From Mesorhizobium huakuii (GTDB lineage Bacteria > Pseudomonadota > Alphaproteobacteria > Rhizobiales > Rhizobiaceae): a DNA stretch of 64,000 nt. The first letter of the stretch is position 1. Each line of letters begins with the position of its first letter. Of the stretch, positions 43,435-53,994 are shown piece after piece. The notes beneath the pieces were generated by a model. The model worked only from the letters and a program-made list of their open reading frames with translations, searched no databases and was not told where the DNA came from. Both the position numbers and the translations under genes were made by a program. Where the stretch lies: assembly GCF_014189455.1 (NCBI RefSeq), contig NZ_CP050296.1, forward strand, positions 372,001 through 436,000, read 5' to 3'.

Positions 43435-44291
43435 TGCTTGAGCGCCCCGAATGTCAGCCCGCGCACCAGATGGCGCTGGATGGCGATGCCCATGATGACG
43501 GGCGGCACGGCTGCAATGAGCCCAAGCGCCGCCTTGGCGCCATAGAGCTGGCCGGTCATCGAGGAGGACAGTGAGGCCATGTAGACCGGGATGGTCACCC
43601 ATTCGCGCGTCGTTAGAAGCAGCGCGATCAGATAGTCCGACCAATTGAGGATGAAGACGAAGAGGGCCGCACTGGCGAGCGGCGCGCGCATCATCGGCAG
43701 CGTGATGCGGGTGAAGACGCGCAGCCGCGAACAGCCTTCGACCAAAGCGGCTTCCTCGATCTCGCGCGGCATGTCGTCGAAGAAGGTCTTCATCAGCCAG
43801 AAGGCGAAGGGCAGAGTGACGATGCCGTAGATCAGCGCCAATCCCCACCAGCTGTCAGTGAAGTTCAGGAAGGCCCACATGATCATCACCGGGATCATCA
43901 CCGCCATCGGCGGAAACAACCTGAGCTGGATCAGCGCCAGCGGCAGGTTCTGTCCGGAGCCGAAGCGTGACAGCCCGTAGGCCGCCGCAGTGCCCGCCGA
44001 CATGGCTATCGCGGTGCCGAACACCGCCGACAGCAGCGACGACAGTATCGGTTTCAGCGCGGTGCGGTCGAGCGCCACTATCAGGCTGTTGGTGGATTCG
44101 CCGAAAACGAAGCGGAAATTGCTGAGCGTCGGGTTCTTCGGCCACCATGTCAGGTCGGCGCCGGTCGCCGACCATTCGGCGATCGGCTTGAAGGCCATCG
44201 ACACCATCCACAGGATCGGCACCAGCGTCACCGCCATCGCCGCGAGGATCGCGGCGTAGCGGAATATCTCGAAAGGAACGGAACGCTTCAT
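43431..44291 (-). CDS. Sugar/polyol ABC transporter permease 2 (CUT1, UgpE/MalG-like)
   Basis: A 286-aa permease with six segments, a [14 protein letters not shown] opening and the EAA loop [25 protein letters not shown]. The ending [13 protein letters not shown] is typical of MalG-type subunits. ATG 44291 is selected because upstream codons read as non-hydrophobic spacer. The gene lies 82 bp behind the binding-protein gene. Confidence 0.92.
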   Translation of the reverse strand: MKRSVPFEIFRYAAILAAMAVTLVPILWMVSMAFKPIAEWSATGADLTWWPKNPTLSNFRFVFGESTNSLIVALDRTALKPILSSLLSAVFGTAIAMSAGTAAAYGLSRFGSGQNLPLALIQLRLFPPMAVMIPVMIMWAFLNFTDSWWGLALIYGIVTLPFAFWLMKTFFDDMPREIEEAALVEGCSRLRVFTRITLPMMRAPLASAALFVFILNWSDYLIALLLTTREWVTIPVYMASLSSSMTGQLYGAKAALGLIAAVPPVIMGIAIQRHLVRGLTFGALKQ

Positions 44292-44373
44292 CTGGCTGCT
44301 TTTGCTGGTGGCGTTGAGTGCGGAGGGGAAGAGCTTTCGCCCCTCCCCTCCGGCTCTGATCCAGGGAGACGGA

Positions 44374-45987
44374 TCAGCTGATCGGATCGAGAACGGTCGG
44401 CCAGGCCTCCTTGTTGGTTCTGATGGCTTCGAGCAGTTTGTCCTCGCCAATGCGCCGGGCGATCTTCTTCCACTCGGTCTCGGTGTCGGCCATCGCCTGT
44501 TCAGCGGTCTTGGCCTTGGTCAGCGAGGCCATGAGGTTTTCGTCGAGCGCATTGTGGAAGGCGGTGGCGCCGGGATAGTTGATGGTCGGCACCGTGCGGG
44601 CGACCGTCTCGCGCACCACATCCATGTGATAGGCATGGTAGGTCTGGCGCACCAGCGGATCGGAGAAATCCGACAGCCGGAACGGATCGAGATAACCGCC
44701 GGGATTGGCGCTCATCCAGGCATAGATGCGGGCCGAGCCCAGCCATTGCAGCAGGAGATAGGCCACCTCCTGGTTTTTCGACTGCGACGAGACCATGCCG
44801 GTGAGCGAGAACCACAGCACCGAGCGGCTGATCAGCTTGCCGTCGATCTCGCGGCCGGGCGGCAGCATCGAGCCTATCTTGCCCGTGACGGCCGAATCCT
44901 TGTTGCCGGCATTGTCGAGGAATTTCGGCAGGTTGGAGAAGGCGCAGGTCATCGCCGCACCGCCCTTGGCGAAATTGCCGTACTGCTCCGGCCAGCCCCA
45001 GGAGATCGCATCCGGCGAATGGTGGACGAGCGAGCCGACATATTCATTGGTGGCGGCGATGCCGTGCTCGGAATTGATCAGCGGCTTGCCGTCGTCACCG
45101 AACAGAAACTGGTTGGGCGAGGCCATCGAGACATAGCGCTGGTACCAGTTGGTGTAGCCCCAGCCCTGGTTGCGCAAATCGGTCGAGCCGAACAGGCCCT
45201 TGTCCGGACGCTGGAAGAAGGCGGCGATGTCGCCATGCTGCTTCCAGGTCTTCGGCGGCGCCAGATCGTAGCCGTATTTGTCCTTGAAGGCTTTCTGCTC
45301 GGCGGCGTCGCCGAACAGGTCGGTGCGGTAGACCCAGGTCTGGAAGTCGCCGTCGAGCGACACGCCATAGTTCGAGCCACGATATTTGTTGAGCAGCGAC
45401 ACGCCCTTGGCGCCGTCGACATAGCCGGTCTTGGGATCGTCCCACTCCGGCTTGTACTGGGCGACGAAGTCGTCGAGCTTGGCAATGCCGCCGGTTTCGG
45501 CGAGATCGCCAAGGCGGTTCCACTCGGTCGAATAGATGTCATAGGCCCCACCCTTGGTGGAGATGTCCTGCATCGTCTTGGTGAATTCCTGGCCGTTCGG
45601 CAGGCCGACGATCTCGATCGGAATGCCGGTCTCTTTTTCCCACAGCTCCTTGATCGACGGCGCGCCGGCCGGGAAAGGCTGCGTCAGCTGGCCGATCGAG
45701 CCGTCCGACAGGCCGAGCACGATCTTGGCCGGCGCCTTGCCGGCGCCCTTCAGCGCCTTGGCCGCCTCGATGGCGCGGCCTTCCGGCGTATCCGCTCCAT
45801 ATTGATAACGCTCGGCGCCCTCGAAGCCGGTCGGGCCGCCGATCATGCCCGGCGCCAGCGCGTCGGCCGCAAAGGCGCGGCCGGGACGAATGAATTGCGG
45901 TGCGATACCCGTGGCGGCAATGAACACCGCCGCCTTTCCTCCGGACGCCAGCAACCGGCGTCGCGATATGCGGATCAGATCAGACAT
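44374..45987 (-). CDS. Large extracellular solute-binding protein with TAT-like signal (GlpV-type)
   Basis: A 537-aa family-1 binding protein, larger than the usual 420 aa. GGGAGGAATTCC precedes ATG 45987. The N-terminus [16 protein letters not shown] is a twin-arginine signal ending near AFA/AD. Conserved stretches are [37 protein letters not shown] and [17 protein letters not shown]. Size and operon partners (two permeases, two ATPases) resemble the glycerol-binding GlpV system, but enzymes here point to a sugar or cyclitol. It is divergent from a LacI regulator. Confidence 0.9.
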   Translation of the reverse strand: MSDLIRISRRRLLASGGKAAVFIAATGIAPQFIRPGRAFAADALAPGMIGGPTGFEGAERYQYGADTPEGRAIEAAKALKGAGKAPAKIVLGLSDGSIGQLTQPFPAGAPSIKELWEKETGIPIEIVGLPNGQEFTKTMQDISTKGGAYDIYSTEWNRLGDLAETGGIAKLDDFVAQYKPEWDDPKTGYVDGAKGVSLLNKYRGSNYGVSLDGDFQTWVYRTDLFGDAAEQKAFKDKYGYDLAPPKTWKQHGDIAAFFQRPDKGLFGSTDLRNQGWGYTNWYQRYVSMASPNQFLFGDDGKPLINSEHGIAATNEYVGSLVHHSPDAISWGWPEQYGNFAKGGAAMTCAFSNLPKFLDNAGNKDSAVTGKIGSMLPPGREIDGKLISRSVLWFSLTGMVSSQSKNQEVAYLLLQWLGSARIYAWMSANPGGYLDPFRLSDFSDPLVRQTYHAYHMDVVRETVARTVPTINYPGATAFHNALDENLMASLTKAKTAEQAMADTETEWKKIARRIGEDKLLEAIRTNKEAWPTVLDPIS

Positions 45988-46335
45988 TGGAATTCCTCCC
46001 TCAGGGCTCAATGTTTCCTCCACGAGCCCATGAGGGATATTGACGGCAGTATCGGAAGGCTGTCAACATCATAAATAATCAAAATACCTCACAACATCGC
46101 AATGAGGCGAGGAAATGCGTCATACCGGGGTTCATATACCGCTCCAGATGCCTCGATTTGATGGGAAATGTGTCTTCCCGTCCCGGAATAGCCGTGCCGG
46201 GCAACCTGATTTAGCCCGACGGCTTGCACTTCGGCCAAGGCCGGATACATCATTTCCCATCAGAATCGCCGAGGACTGGCAGCCGTCGCCCTCAGGCCGG
46301 CAGCCGGCATTGCGTGATCCTGATGCGTTGAGGAG
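45988..46335. promoter_or_regulatory. Divergent control region between the sugar operon and its LacI regulator
   Basis: A 348-bp gap with no coding potential. TGATGGGAAATG (46159-46170) and CATTTCCCATCA (46251-46262) form an exact 12-bp inverted repeat 80 bp apart. An AT-rich stretch (46065-46100) contains CCTCA/TGAGG arms around 46087-46107 and is a likely promoter for the binding-protein gene. The paired sites could bind two dimers of the LacI protein with looping. Confidence 0.5.
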
Positions 46336-47373
46336 ATGAAGACGGTGCGTTCCACCCTGACTGACATAGCCCGGGAAGCCGGCGTTTCCGCCGCCACCGT
46401 CGACCGCGTGCTCAACAACCGGCCCGGCGTGCGGGCGCGCACGCGCGAAATCGTGCTCGAAATGGCGCAGCGCCTCGGCTACATCGCCGAAGGCCCGAAC
46501 GGCGCGCCGCCCAGGCCCTCGCCCGGCGAGGTCATCCGGCTCGACTTCGCGCTGCCGGCCGGTACCAATTCCTTCATCAAGATGCTGCACCGGCACATCG
46601 AGGCGCAGGCCCTGGCGCGCCCCGATCTCGACGTCCACATCGCCACCATAGAAGGCTTCAATCCCGACCGTCTCGCCCGCCTGCTGCAGGAATTGCGGGG
46701 ACAGACGCAAGGCGTCGGCGTCATCGCGCTCGACCATCCGACGGTGCGCGAGGCGCTCCGCTCGCTGTCGGCCAACGACGTCAAGGTGGTGACCATAGCC
46801 TCCGACATTCTGCATGTGCCGAGGGTGGCCTATATCGGCATCGACAACCGTGCCGCCGGGCGGCTGGCCGGCTATCTGCTCAACCGCTTCATGGGGCCGG
46901 ATCGCCCCGGCAAGGTGGCGCTGTTCGCCGGCTCGCTGTCCTATCGCGGCCATGAGGAACGCGAGATGGGATTCCGGCACATACTGACCGAGGAATCCCC
47001 CAATCTCGAGATCGTCGAGATGCGCGAAATGCTCGACGACCGCGAAAAAGCCTATTCGGAAGCATCAGCGCTTCTGGACCGGCACCCCGACCTTGCCGCG
47101 ATCTACAATGTCGGCGCTGGCAATACCGGCATTGCGCGTGCGCTCAAGGAGCGCGGCCGGGCGCAATCCATGGTCTTCCTCGGCCATGAAGTGACGGACG
47201 GCACCAAGGATCTTCTGCTCGACGGTACGCTCGACGCGGTCATCGACCAGAACCCACGCGTCGAGGCGCGCGAGGCGCTCAACACGCTGACCCATGCGGT
47301 CCGGGGACTGCCCTATGAACTGCACCAGCCAAGGCTGCAGGTGATCTTCAAGGAAAACATCCCGGAGATCTGA
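46336..47373 (+). CDS. LacI-family transcriptional regulator
   Basis: A 345-aa regulator: the headpiece has TLTDIAREAGVSAATVDRVLNNRPGV and hinge AQRLGYIAEG; the core is a type-1 periplasmic-binding fold with VAYIGIDNRAAGRLAGYLL and YNVGAGNTGIARALKE. GAGGAG precedes the ATG. The divergent position implies control of the transporter and sugar enzymes at 37000-45987. It ends 4 bp from the convergent aconitase X gene. Confidence 0.93.
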   Translation: MKTVRSTLTDIAREAGVSAATVDRVLNNRPGVRARTREIVLEMAQRLGYIAEGPNGAPPRPSPGEVIRLDFALPAGTNSFIKMLHRHIEAQALARPDLDVHIATIEGFNPDRLARLLQELRGQTQGVGVIALDHPTVREALRSLSANDVKVVTIASDILHVPRVAYIGIDNRAAGRLAGYLLNRFMGPDRPGKVALFAGSLSYRGHEEREMGFRHILTEESPNLEIVEMREMLDDREKAYSEASALLDRHPDLAAIYNVGAGNTGIARALKERGRAQSMVFLGHEVTDGTKDLLLDGTLDAVIDQNPRVEAREALNTLTHAVRGLPYELHQPRLQVIFKENIPEI

Positions 47374-47377
47374 GCGG

Positions 47378-47812
47378 CTAGCTTTCTGTTTTGGCCCTTA
47401 TGATCGCCCGGCCATCCACGCCGGCGCGGATAGCTATCCTGTCGCCGGAAACAATCCCCGCAATCTCACACACTACCAGCGGCATGCTGATCCCATAGAG
47501 AAACTCGGCAACGATGGCGCCCACCGCCAGGATCGGATCCGGCCGCTCCAGAAGAATCCCGGCCGGCGCCGTGCCCCGGCGGATAGCCTCCGCCAGCACC
47601 GACGACGAGGACGACGACCCTCGCCCGCTCGGCATGGCGAGAATCTTCCCGGCGACATTCTGGCCCAATCCAGGATGCGAATGGTCCATGATGTCGCCAG
47701 TCTCGGCATCGATACCGCCCCAGAAGCTGAGCGGTCGTGAAAGAACCAGCGCCTGGCCCTCGGCCTCGCCGGCCAGCTGGAAAGTGCCGGATCGCTCTGC
47801 CGACTGGGTCAC
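47378..47812 (-). CDS. Aconitase X small subunit (AcnX_S, DUF126)
   Basis: A 144-aa swivelling domain. Motifs are LSRPLSFWGGIDAETGDIMDHSHPG, LGQNVAGKILAMPSGRGSSSSSSVLAEAIRRG (catalytic-serine loop, positions about 48-75) and GTAPAGILLERPDPIL. The GTG start at 47812 overlaps the stop of the large subunit (GTGA). In archaea the two subunits dehydrate mevalonate 5-phosphate; bacterial forms characterised so far are cis-3-hydroxy-L-proline dehydratases. Confidence 0.9.
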   Translation of the reverse strand: MTQSAERSGTFQLAGEAEGQALVLSRPLSFWGGIDAETGDIMDHSHPGLGQNVAGKILAMPSGRGSSSSSSVLAEAIRRGTAPAGILLERPDPILAVGAIVAEFLYGISMPLVVCEIAGIVSGDRIAIRAGVDGRAIIRAKTES

Positions 47813-49059
47813 AATGCACCCCGCACAACATGCCCAACCGCGGCGGAGCGGATGCAATCCTTCATCTCGGCGAAGGCGACGGTCACGCCGATATTGCCCG
47901 GCGCATAATGCGCCCATTTGCCGGAGTTGGTCATGACAACCCCATCGAGCCGCTCGAGGATGGAAGTGACATAGGTGCAGGTGTCGGCAACCGGGATCAG
48001 GCCGAAAGCCTCCACGCCGGCAAGCGCGCCCTCCTCCTGCAGCCGCGTCAGCGTCGCGCGGCCGGTGTTGACGTAGATCGGGATGCCCTTGCCCGGTGCT
48101 GTCTCGCGCAGCATGGACAACAGGCGCGTCCACTCCTCATGCGAGAAATGCGGTGTGCCCAGCGACACGGCCGCCAGCGGCGTGCCGTCGGGCACCATCG
48201 ACAGCCTGGCCAGCGCATGATCAATGTCAGCCCGCATGATGCGGATCGTCTCATCCGGCGCGTGGCCCTGGAACGCTTCGTCGAGCGTTCCGGCCTCCGG
48301 CGTGATGCCGACCGCATGGAACAGCGCCACGGCACCGGTTGTCGCAGCCGCCGCGCCCAGCGCCTTCAACTGGTCCTCGTCACGCGGCTGCGGCAGGCCT
48401 GCGATGACCGGAACGCGGTCGCCACTGGCTTGCCCGATGATCAGCCCGACGCCGACGAACAGGCTGTCGCTTGGTTCGGCCTCGGCGATGTCCAGTTCGA
48501 ACAGGATGCGGCCACGCCGGTTCTCGCTGAGATGCAGACCCCAGGCCGGCGCGCGTCCGGTCATGGCGCAGCACAAATCGATGAAGTCGCCATAGCGGTT
48601 GGTGCGCGCGCCGATCACCGAATTGGCGAATACGATGGCATTGGATTCGCCCCAGGCGATCTGTTGCCCGAATTCAGGCCGAAACCGCGTCTGATACGGC
48701 GCGCAAGTGAAGGTCGCCTGGCAGCCAAGCTCCATATGCGCCTTCATCAGCCGCCGCGCCGGTACCTCTTCCGCCGCCGGCATCTTCACCATGCCGGGAT
48801 GGATGAGGTCGAACGAGCCGACATTCAGCGTCGTCGGCACCTGCACGCGCCCGCCGCCCTCGACCAGCCGTTCGACGAAATCGAGCCCGGCCTTGCCGTG
48901 ATAGAGGCAGCCATCGATATGAGCGCCCGTGATGTCGAGCAGGCCCTGTGCGGCGATCGCGTTGGAAAAGGCGACGAGGATTTTCATGGCGGCGGCGGCG
49001 GATGGGCCTTGCTCGCCGTCGAGCATGGATTGGTCCTGTGCGGTCAGCTCAAGCGTCAT
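47809..49059 (-). CDS. Aconitase X large/catalytic subunit (AcnX_L, DUF521)
   Basis: A 416-aa protein with the AcnX landmarks LDGEQGPSAAAAMKILVAFS, HIDGCLYHG, GCQATFTCAPYQ, WGESNAIVFANSVIGARTNRYGD, HFSHEEW and DTCTYVTSILERLDGVVMTNSGKWAHYAPG. Cys residues in these motifs hold the iron-sulfur centre. ATG 49059 is used; 16 upstream codons lack similarity. It ends a nine-gene operon beginning with the GntR gene at 55768, so it probably dehydrates a late hydroxy-acid intermediate of that pathway. Confidence 0.9.
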   Translation of the reverse strand: MTLELTAQDQSMLDGEQGPSAAAAMKILVAFSNAIAAQGLLDITGAHIDGCLYHGKAGLDFVERLVEGGGRVQVPTTLNVGSFDLIHPGMVKMPAAEEVPARRLMKAHMELGCQATFTCAPYQTRFRPEFGQQIAWGESNAIVFANSVIGARTNRYGDFIDLCCAMTGRAPAWGLHLSENRRGRILFELDIAEAEPSDSLFVGVGLIIGQASGDRVPVIAGLPQPRDEDQLKALGAAAATTGAVALFHAVGITPEAGTLDEAFQGHAPDETIRIMRADIDHALARLSMVPDGTPLAAVSLGTPHFSHEEWTRLLSMLRETAPGKGIPIYVNTGRATLTRLQEEGALAGVEAFGLIPVADTCTYVTSILERLDGVVMTNSGKWAHYAPGNIGVTVAFAEMKDCIRSAAVGHVVRGAL

Positions 49060-49123
49060 CGGTGTGTTCCAGGCCTTGCTCGACCTGATGGCGGGACAGC
49101 GCCCCAACTGTCAATGCCATCAA

Positions 49124-50192
49124 TCAACCAGCCGCGATCAACACCGTACTTTCCGGCGACCAGCGCAGCACCACATCCTGCCCTTCGGCCAGCCTGTCGG
49201 CACCGGTGTTCTGCACGATGACCTTCAGCATCTGGCCGGCGCGCTCGACGAAATAGGTGCTGTTGTTGCCGGCGAAGATGCGTTTGGAAACCTGCCCCTT
49301 CAGCATGTTCGCATTGGTCGCGTCGGAGGCTCCGCCATCCGTGGCAATCCGAATGCGTTCCGGCCGCACGGCGCAACTGGCCTTGGCACCGGCGGCAAGC
49401 GTCGCGCCCGCGCCGGCAGCGATCGCGGTGCCATCGGGCAGCCTGATGCCATTACCCGTCGCGTCACCGCGAAAAATGTTGGCGTCGCCGAGGAAGGTGG
49501 CGGCGAATTCGCTTTTTGGCCGGTCGTAGATTTCCTCCGGCGGCCCTTCCTGCACCAGCCGTCCATCGCGCAGAATGCCGATGCGGTCGCTCATCGTCAG
49601 CGCTTCTTCCTGGTCGTGGGTGACGAAGATGGTGGTGATGCCGATCTCGCGCTGTATACGCTTGAGCTCGATCTGCATGTCGACTCGCAGCGCCTTGTCG
49701 AGCGCGCCGAGTGGTTCGTCGAGCAACAGCACGCGCGGCTTGGTGACGATGGCACGCGCCAGCGCTGACGCGCTGGCGCTGGCCGCCGGAGAGCTGATGC
49801 GGTCGGCGCCCGCCAAGCTTGCCCAATTGCACGAGGTCGAGCGCGCGCTGCACTTCAGTCGCGATCACCGCCTTGGCCTCGCCACGCACCGACAGACCGA
49901 AGGCGACGTTGTCGGCGACGCTCATATTGGGGAACAGTGCATAGTTCTGGAACACCATGCCGATGCGCCGCTTCTCGACCGGCACGCGTTCAACACTCTC
50001 GCCGCCGATGGAAATACGGCCGGAGTCGGGAAAATCGAAGCCGGCGATCTGGCGCAGCAGCGTGGTCTTGCCGCTGCCCGAAGGCCCGAGCAGTGCATAA
50101 AAGCCGCCATCGGCGAAATCGATGGAGACATCATCCAGCGCCTTGTGGGCGCCGAAGCTGCGGGAGACGTTCGATACCTGCACGCCGGCCAT
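49124..50192 (-). pseudogene. Polyamine-type ABC transporter ATP-binding protein (PotA-like), single-base frameshift
   Basis: The first frame from ATG 50192 has Walker A GPSGSGKTT, Q-loop FQNYALFPNM and signature LSGGQRQRV; there the frame breaks. The continuation [31 protein letters not shown] and a TOBE domain up to ...STVLIAAG is in another frame. One extra A near 49772 (GTCAGCGCTG for GTCGCGCTG) explains it. Joined, the protein is about 355 aa. The break falls between signature and Walker B, so an unrepaired gene would be non-functional. Confidence 0.88.
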
Positions 50193-50980
50193 TATTTCTC
50201 TCCGCCGAATTTGAAGAAACGCGCCGTCAGCAGCATCAGCGCCATCGACACGACAATGATGATGGTCGAGACCGCATTGATCTCGGGCGTAAAACCCTTG
50301 CGGATCGCGGCGTAGATTTCGACCGGCAGCGTCGTCTGGCCGGGCGTCGACAGGAAGTAGGAGACGACGAACTGATCGAACGACACAGCGAAGGCAAACA
50401 GCCCGCCGGCAATCACGCCCGGCATGATCCAGGGCAGTGTGACGCGCATCGTGACCTGCCATTGGTTGGCACCGAGCGAGCGCGCCGCCTCTTCCAGCTC
50501 GGGCGCGAAGGTCTGCAGCCGGGCCGAGACGACGACGATGACATAGGGCAGCGCTAGCGCGACATGACCGAGCAGGATGGCAAACAGGCCACGGCCGATG
50601 CCGACGCCGAAGAAGAAGATCAGCATCGCCGTGCCGGTGATCAGCCACGGAATGGCGATCGGCGGGAAGAGCAACGCCTGCAGCACTTTCTTGCCTCGGA
50701 AGTCGTAGCGATAAAGCGCCAGCGATGCTGCCGAGCCGAGCACCACGCTGATGATGGTGGTGATGATTGCGATCTCGAGGCTGTTCCAGGTCGCTGATAT
50801 CAACTGGTCGTTCTGCCACAGCGAGGCGTACCATTCCGTCGTCCACTCGAACGGCAGTTGGTAGAAGGGCGAGACGTTGAACGACATCAGCGCCATGATG
50901 ATGATGGGCAGATAGAGGAAGGCGAGCAGCAAGCCGACGTAAAGCCGGCCGAGTCCTTCCAGGATGCGGGTCGTCATCAT
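50192..50980 (-). CDS. Polyamine-type ABC transporter permease (PotC-like)
   Basis: A 262-aa membrane protein with six segments, LLAFLYLPIIIMALMSFN at the front and the EAA loop PELEEAARSLGANQWQVTMRVTLPWI. Its start and stop overlap the neighbouring genes by one base each. It belongs to the spermidine/putrescine/Fe3+ permease group. Confidence 0.93.
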   Translation of the reverse strand: MMTTRILEGLGRLYVGLLLAFLYLPIIIMALMSFNVSPFYQLPFEWTTEWYASLWQNDQLISATWNSLEIAIITTIISVVLGSAASLALYRYDFRGKKVLQALLFPPIAIPWLITGTAMLIFFFGVGIGRGLFAILLGHVALALPYVIVVVSARLQTFAPELEEAARSLGANQWQVTMRVTLPWIMPGVIAGGLFAFAVSFDQFVVSYFLSTPGQTTLPVEIYAAIRKGFTPEINAVSTIIIVVSMALMLLTARFFKFGGEK

Positions 50981-51849
50981 CACGCGGCCCTCCGCAACAC
51001 CGGCGAGGCAATCGCCAGGATGACCAGCACCACGGCCAGCAGGATGAAGGAGAGTGCGGCGCCGAGCGGCCAGTTGAACACGGCGACAAACTGGTCCTCG
51101 ATCACAGTGCCGTAGAAGGTGCCAGTACGCCCGCCCAGAATGCGTGGCTCCATGAAGGAGCCGACGACGGGTACGAAGATCAGCGCGGCGCCCGCCACGA
51201 GTCCCGGCATCGACAGCGGGATGATCACCCGCTTCAGCACCTGCAGCCGCGAGGCGCCGAGCGAGCGCCCGGCCTCGATCAGCGAGTCGTCGATCGCCTG
51301 CAAGGTCAGATAACAGGTCAGCACCATGTAGGGCACGTAGGAGTGCACCAGCCCGATGATGACGGCCGGGTAGGAATACATTAGATCGATGTTGATCTTG
51401 AATGGCAGCACCGCGTTGAGCGCCGTGTCGAGGATGCCGCCTTCGCGCAAAACCATCGCCCAAGAGAAGATGCGCACCAGCCCGTTCGACCAGAAGGGCA
51501 AGATGACGAGGAGAAAAATCGCCTCGCGGCTGCGCCCCTTCAGCACCTTGGCGAGCACATAGGCGGCAGGATAGCCGATGACGACGCACCACAGCGTCAC
51601 TTCGAGGCCAAGCCGCAGCGAGGCCAGCAGCAGCGTCAGATAGAGGCTCTGCGAGAAGAAAGCGGCATAGTTGCCAAGCGTGAACGCCCACGGCTTTCCC
51701 GACAGCGGCAGGTCGGTCATGAAGGAGAAGAAGACCATGGCCGAGAGCGGCAGGAAGATCGCCACTGTCAGCCAGAGATAGGCCGGCGCCAGCAGCGGCA
51801 GCGCCGATCTCAACCCGCTGCGCGATGCGGTCGCGCCTTGTGCTGCCAT
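50980..51849 (-). CDS. Polyamine-type ABC transporter permease (PotB-like)
   Basis: A 289-aa permease opening LLAPAYLWLTVAIFLPLSAMVFFSF, with the EAA loop DDSLIEAGRSLGASRLQVLKRVIIPLS and the PotB-like EPRILGGRTGTFYGTVIEDQF. GGGGAGGAGGG lies before the ATG. It pairs with the PotC-like subunit. Confidence 0.93.
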   Translation of the reverse strand: MAAQGATASRSGLRSALPLLAPAYLWLTVAIFLPLSAMVFFSFMTDLPLSGKPWAFTLGNYAAFFSQSLYLTLLLASLRLGLEVTLWCVVIGYPAAYVLAKVLKGRSREAIFLLVILPFWSNGLVRIFSWAMVLREGGILDTALNAVLPFKINIDLMYSYPAVIIGLVHSYVPYMVLTCYLTLQAIDDSLIEAGRSLGASRLQVLKRVIIPLSMPGLVAGAALIFVPVVGSFMEPRILGGRTGTFYGTVIEDQFVAVFNWPLGAALSFILLAVVLVILAIASPVLRRAA

Positions 51850-51916
51850 GCCACCCTCCTCCCCAGGATTGAAGGACCAACCGGCGCGAACCGCCGGCTG
51901 GTCCGGAGACGCGAAC

Positions 51917-52978
51917 TTATTTCACGTCGACCTTGAGCTGCTGCCACAGCGCCAGATAGGCTTCGCGCTGGGCATCGGTGATCGGCGCCTGGAACTGGAT
52001 GCGCTTGGCAACCTCGGGATCGCCCATCACCTTGCGGTTGAAGGCATCCTCGGGCAACGCTTCCACCGCCTTGGTGTTGGCCGACACCGGCGCGCCGACC
52101 TTGGTGACCCATTCCACATAGAATTTCGGGTCGATCATCCAGTTGATGAAGGCCTGTGCGCCTTCGACATTCTTGGAGCCGACCGGAATGGAGAACGCGT
52201 CGAGCCAGGCGACGGCGCCTTCCCTTGGAATGACCAGCGAAACCGGCAGCTTGAAGTGCGTCTTGGCGCGGTCGGCCGAGCCGCTCCAATAGGTGCCGAT
52301 GTCGATCTGGTTGGAGGCGACCATCTGGTTCCAGTCGTTCTCCGAGCTCCAGAAGGTCTTGATCTGCGGCATCAGCGAGGTGAGCTTCGTCTTGACCGCA
52401 TCCATATCCTTGATGTCGTTGATGTTCTGGCCGGTGGCGATGGCGCCGAACTGCACCGCCTCGACGGCGTCGTCGCGGATGACGACACGGCCCTTATGCG
52501 CGGGATCCCACATTTCGGCGATCGACGTCGGCGGCTTGTCGAAGGATTTTTCGTTGATCGCCAGCGCCGTCAGCCCCCAAACCCACGGCACGCCGTAGAC
52601 CTTGCCGTCATGGTCGAGCATTGGCGAGCCGGCCTTGTCCTTGCTGATGTCGGCATAGTTCGGCAGCTTGGAGACATCGATCGGCTGGATCAGTTTTTCT
52701 GCCATCGCCTGGTCGTTGAAGGCGGCGTTGATCATGACGACGTCGTAGAGGCCGGGATTGGTCCGGATCTTGGTCAGCATTTCCTGTTCGGAGTTGAAGA
52801 AGTCGTTGACGACCTTGTTGCCGGTCGCTTTCTCGAAGGCAGCGACCGCCCACGGTTCGTCGGCGCCGTAGCCTTTCCAGTTGAGCACATGCACTTCGGC
52901 GGCACTGGCGGCCAGCGTGAGTGCGGTGGTGAAGACGGCGGTCGCCGTCAAGAGAGCAGTCAGTCTTGGCATGCGCAT
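51917..52978 (-). CDS. Polyamine-type extracellular substrate-binding protein (PotD-like)
   Basis: A 353-aa periplasmic protein; the signal peptide ends LTLAASA/AEV. The mature start VHVLNWKGYGADEPWAVAAFEKATG, plus YDVVMINAAFNDQAM, VWGLTALAINEKSF and PREGAVAWLDAFSIPVGS are typical of the PotD/PotF group. AGAGG precedes ATG 52978. Family ligands are polyamines, opines, choline-like or small amino compounds; the enzymes nearby do not look like polyamine catabolism. Confidence 0.92.
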   Translation of the reverse strand: MRMPRLTALLTATAVFTTALTLAASAAEVHVLNWKGYGADEPWAVAAFEKATGNKVVNDFFNSEQEMLTKIRTNPGLYDVVMINAAFNDQAMAEKLIQPIDVSKLPNYADISKDKAGSPMLDHDGKVYGVPWVWGLTALAINEKSFDKPPTSIAEMWDPAHKGRVVIRDDAVEAVQFGAIATGQNINDIKDMDAVKTKLTSLMPQIKTFWSSENDWNQMVASNQIDIGTYWSGSADRAKTHFKLPVSLVIPREGAVAWLDAFSIPVGSKNVEGAQAFINWMIDPKFYVEWVTKVGAPVSANTKAVEALPEDAFNRKVMGDPEVAKRIQFQAPITDAQREAYLALWQQLKVDVK

Positions 52979-53016
52979 GTTGGTTCCTCTCTTTGTTTGC
53001 CCGCTTCCCGGGCTTG

Positions 53017-53994
53017 TCAGGCTGTCTGATGGGCCTTCTTTGTCTGGCCGGGCGCGCCGGTCGCGGCGGCCTGGCTCAGGAATGTCTGGATTTCGGCACC
53101 GCTCGGCGCCGACGACCCGCCATGGCGGGTCACCGAAATGGCCGCCGCCGCATTGGCGTAGCGCGCCGCCTCGAAGGGAGGCACACCGCGCGCCAGCGCA
53201 CTGACGAAAGCGCCGATATGGGTGTCGCCGGCGCCATTGGTATCGATGGCATCGACTTTGAACCCGGCGACGGTTTGCGCCGTACCGTCGGCCAGCCGGA
53301 TATGGCAGCCCGTGGCGGCGGAGCGGATGACGACCCCGGCCGCTTGAGAACAATGGTCGACGAGCAGCCGCGCTGCGAGAGCCTCAACATCACCAGGGCC
53401 GGCAATCTCGGCGGCCTCCGTCGTGTTGCAGCTCAGCCATGTGGTGCGGGCAAGCACACGCGACAGGATGGCACGCGGAATGTCTGAGATGATCGGCGTC
53501 GGGTCGAAGACAAAGGGAATCTTTGCCGGCAGCGCCTCGATCCAGTCGGTCAGCGCATCGCGGCTGCCCGCATAGCTCAGCGTGTAGCCAGAGGTGAACA
53601 CCCAGTCTCCCGACCCGACGGAGACGGGCGCCATCATGTCGAGGCTGAGCACGCTTTCAGCGCCCGGCCACGACACGAAAGTACGTTCGGCATCGCTCGA
53701 GATCATCGCGACGCAATTGCCGCTGTCCATATGAGGCGATGGTGGCGTCAGCGTTTCGATGCCCTCGGCGGCGAAAGCAGCGCGCAGGAAATCGCCATTC
53801 GGCCCGCTGCCGAGTTGGCCGCCGAACACCACTGTCATGCCGGTGCGGCTGGCCGCGACCATCATGTTGAAGCCGCCGCCGGCAAGCTGGGCAAAGCTCG
53901 ACGCCGTCTTCTCGGTGCCCGGCGCCGGCAAGGCGTCAATGCGGTAGACATAGTCAACCACCGCGCTGCCGATATTGACGAGGCGCCCGCTCAT
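53017..53994 (-). CDS. PfkB-family carbohydrate/nucleoside kinase
   Basis: A 325-aa ribokinase-fold kinase. It begins NIGSAVVDYVYRIDALP, has the GGGFNMMVAASRTG sugar-binding loop, and the C-terminal signature DTNGAGDTHIGAF with the catalytic Asp in GAGD. ATG overlaps the stop of the ADP-ribosylglycohydrolase gene by 4 bp. It would phosphorylate a ribosyl or related sugar with ATP, which fits a pentose freed by the preceding hydrolase. Confidence 0.9.
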   Translation of the reverse strand: MSGRLVNIGSAVVDYVYRIDALPAPGTEKTASSFAQLAGGGFNMMVAASRTGMTVVFGGQLGSGPNGDFLRAAFAAEGIETLTPPSPHMDSGNCVAMISSDAERTFVSWPGAESVLSLDMMAPVSVGSGDWVFTSGYTLSYAGSRDALTDWIEALPAKIPFVFDPTPIISDIPRAILSRVLARTTWLSCNTTEAAEIAGPGDVEALAARLLVDHCSQAAGVVIRSAATGCHIRLADGTAQTVAGFKVDAIDTNGAGDTHIGAFVSALARGVPPFEAARYANAAAAISVTRHGGSSAPSGAEIQTFLSQAAATGAPGQTKKAHQTA

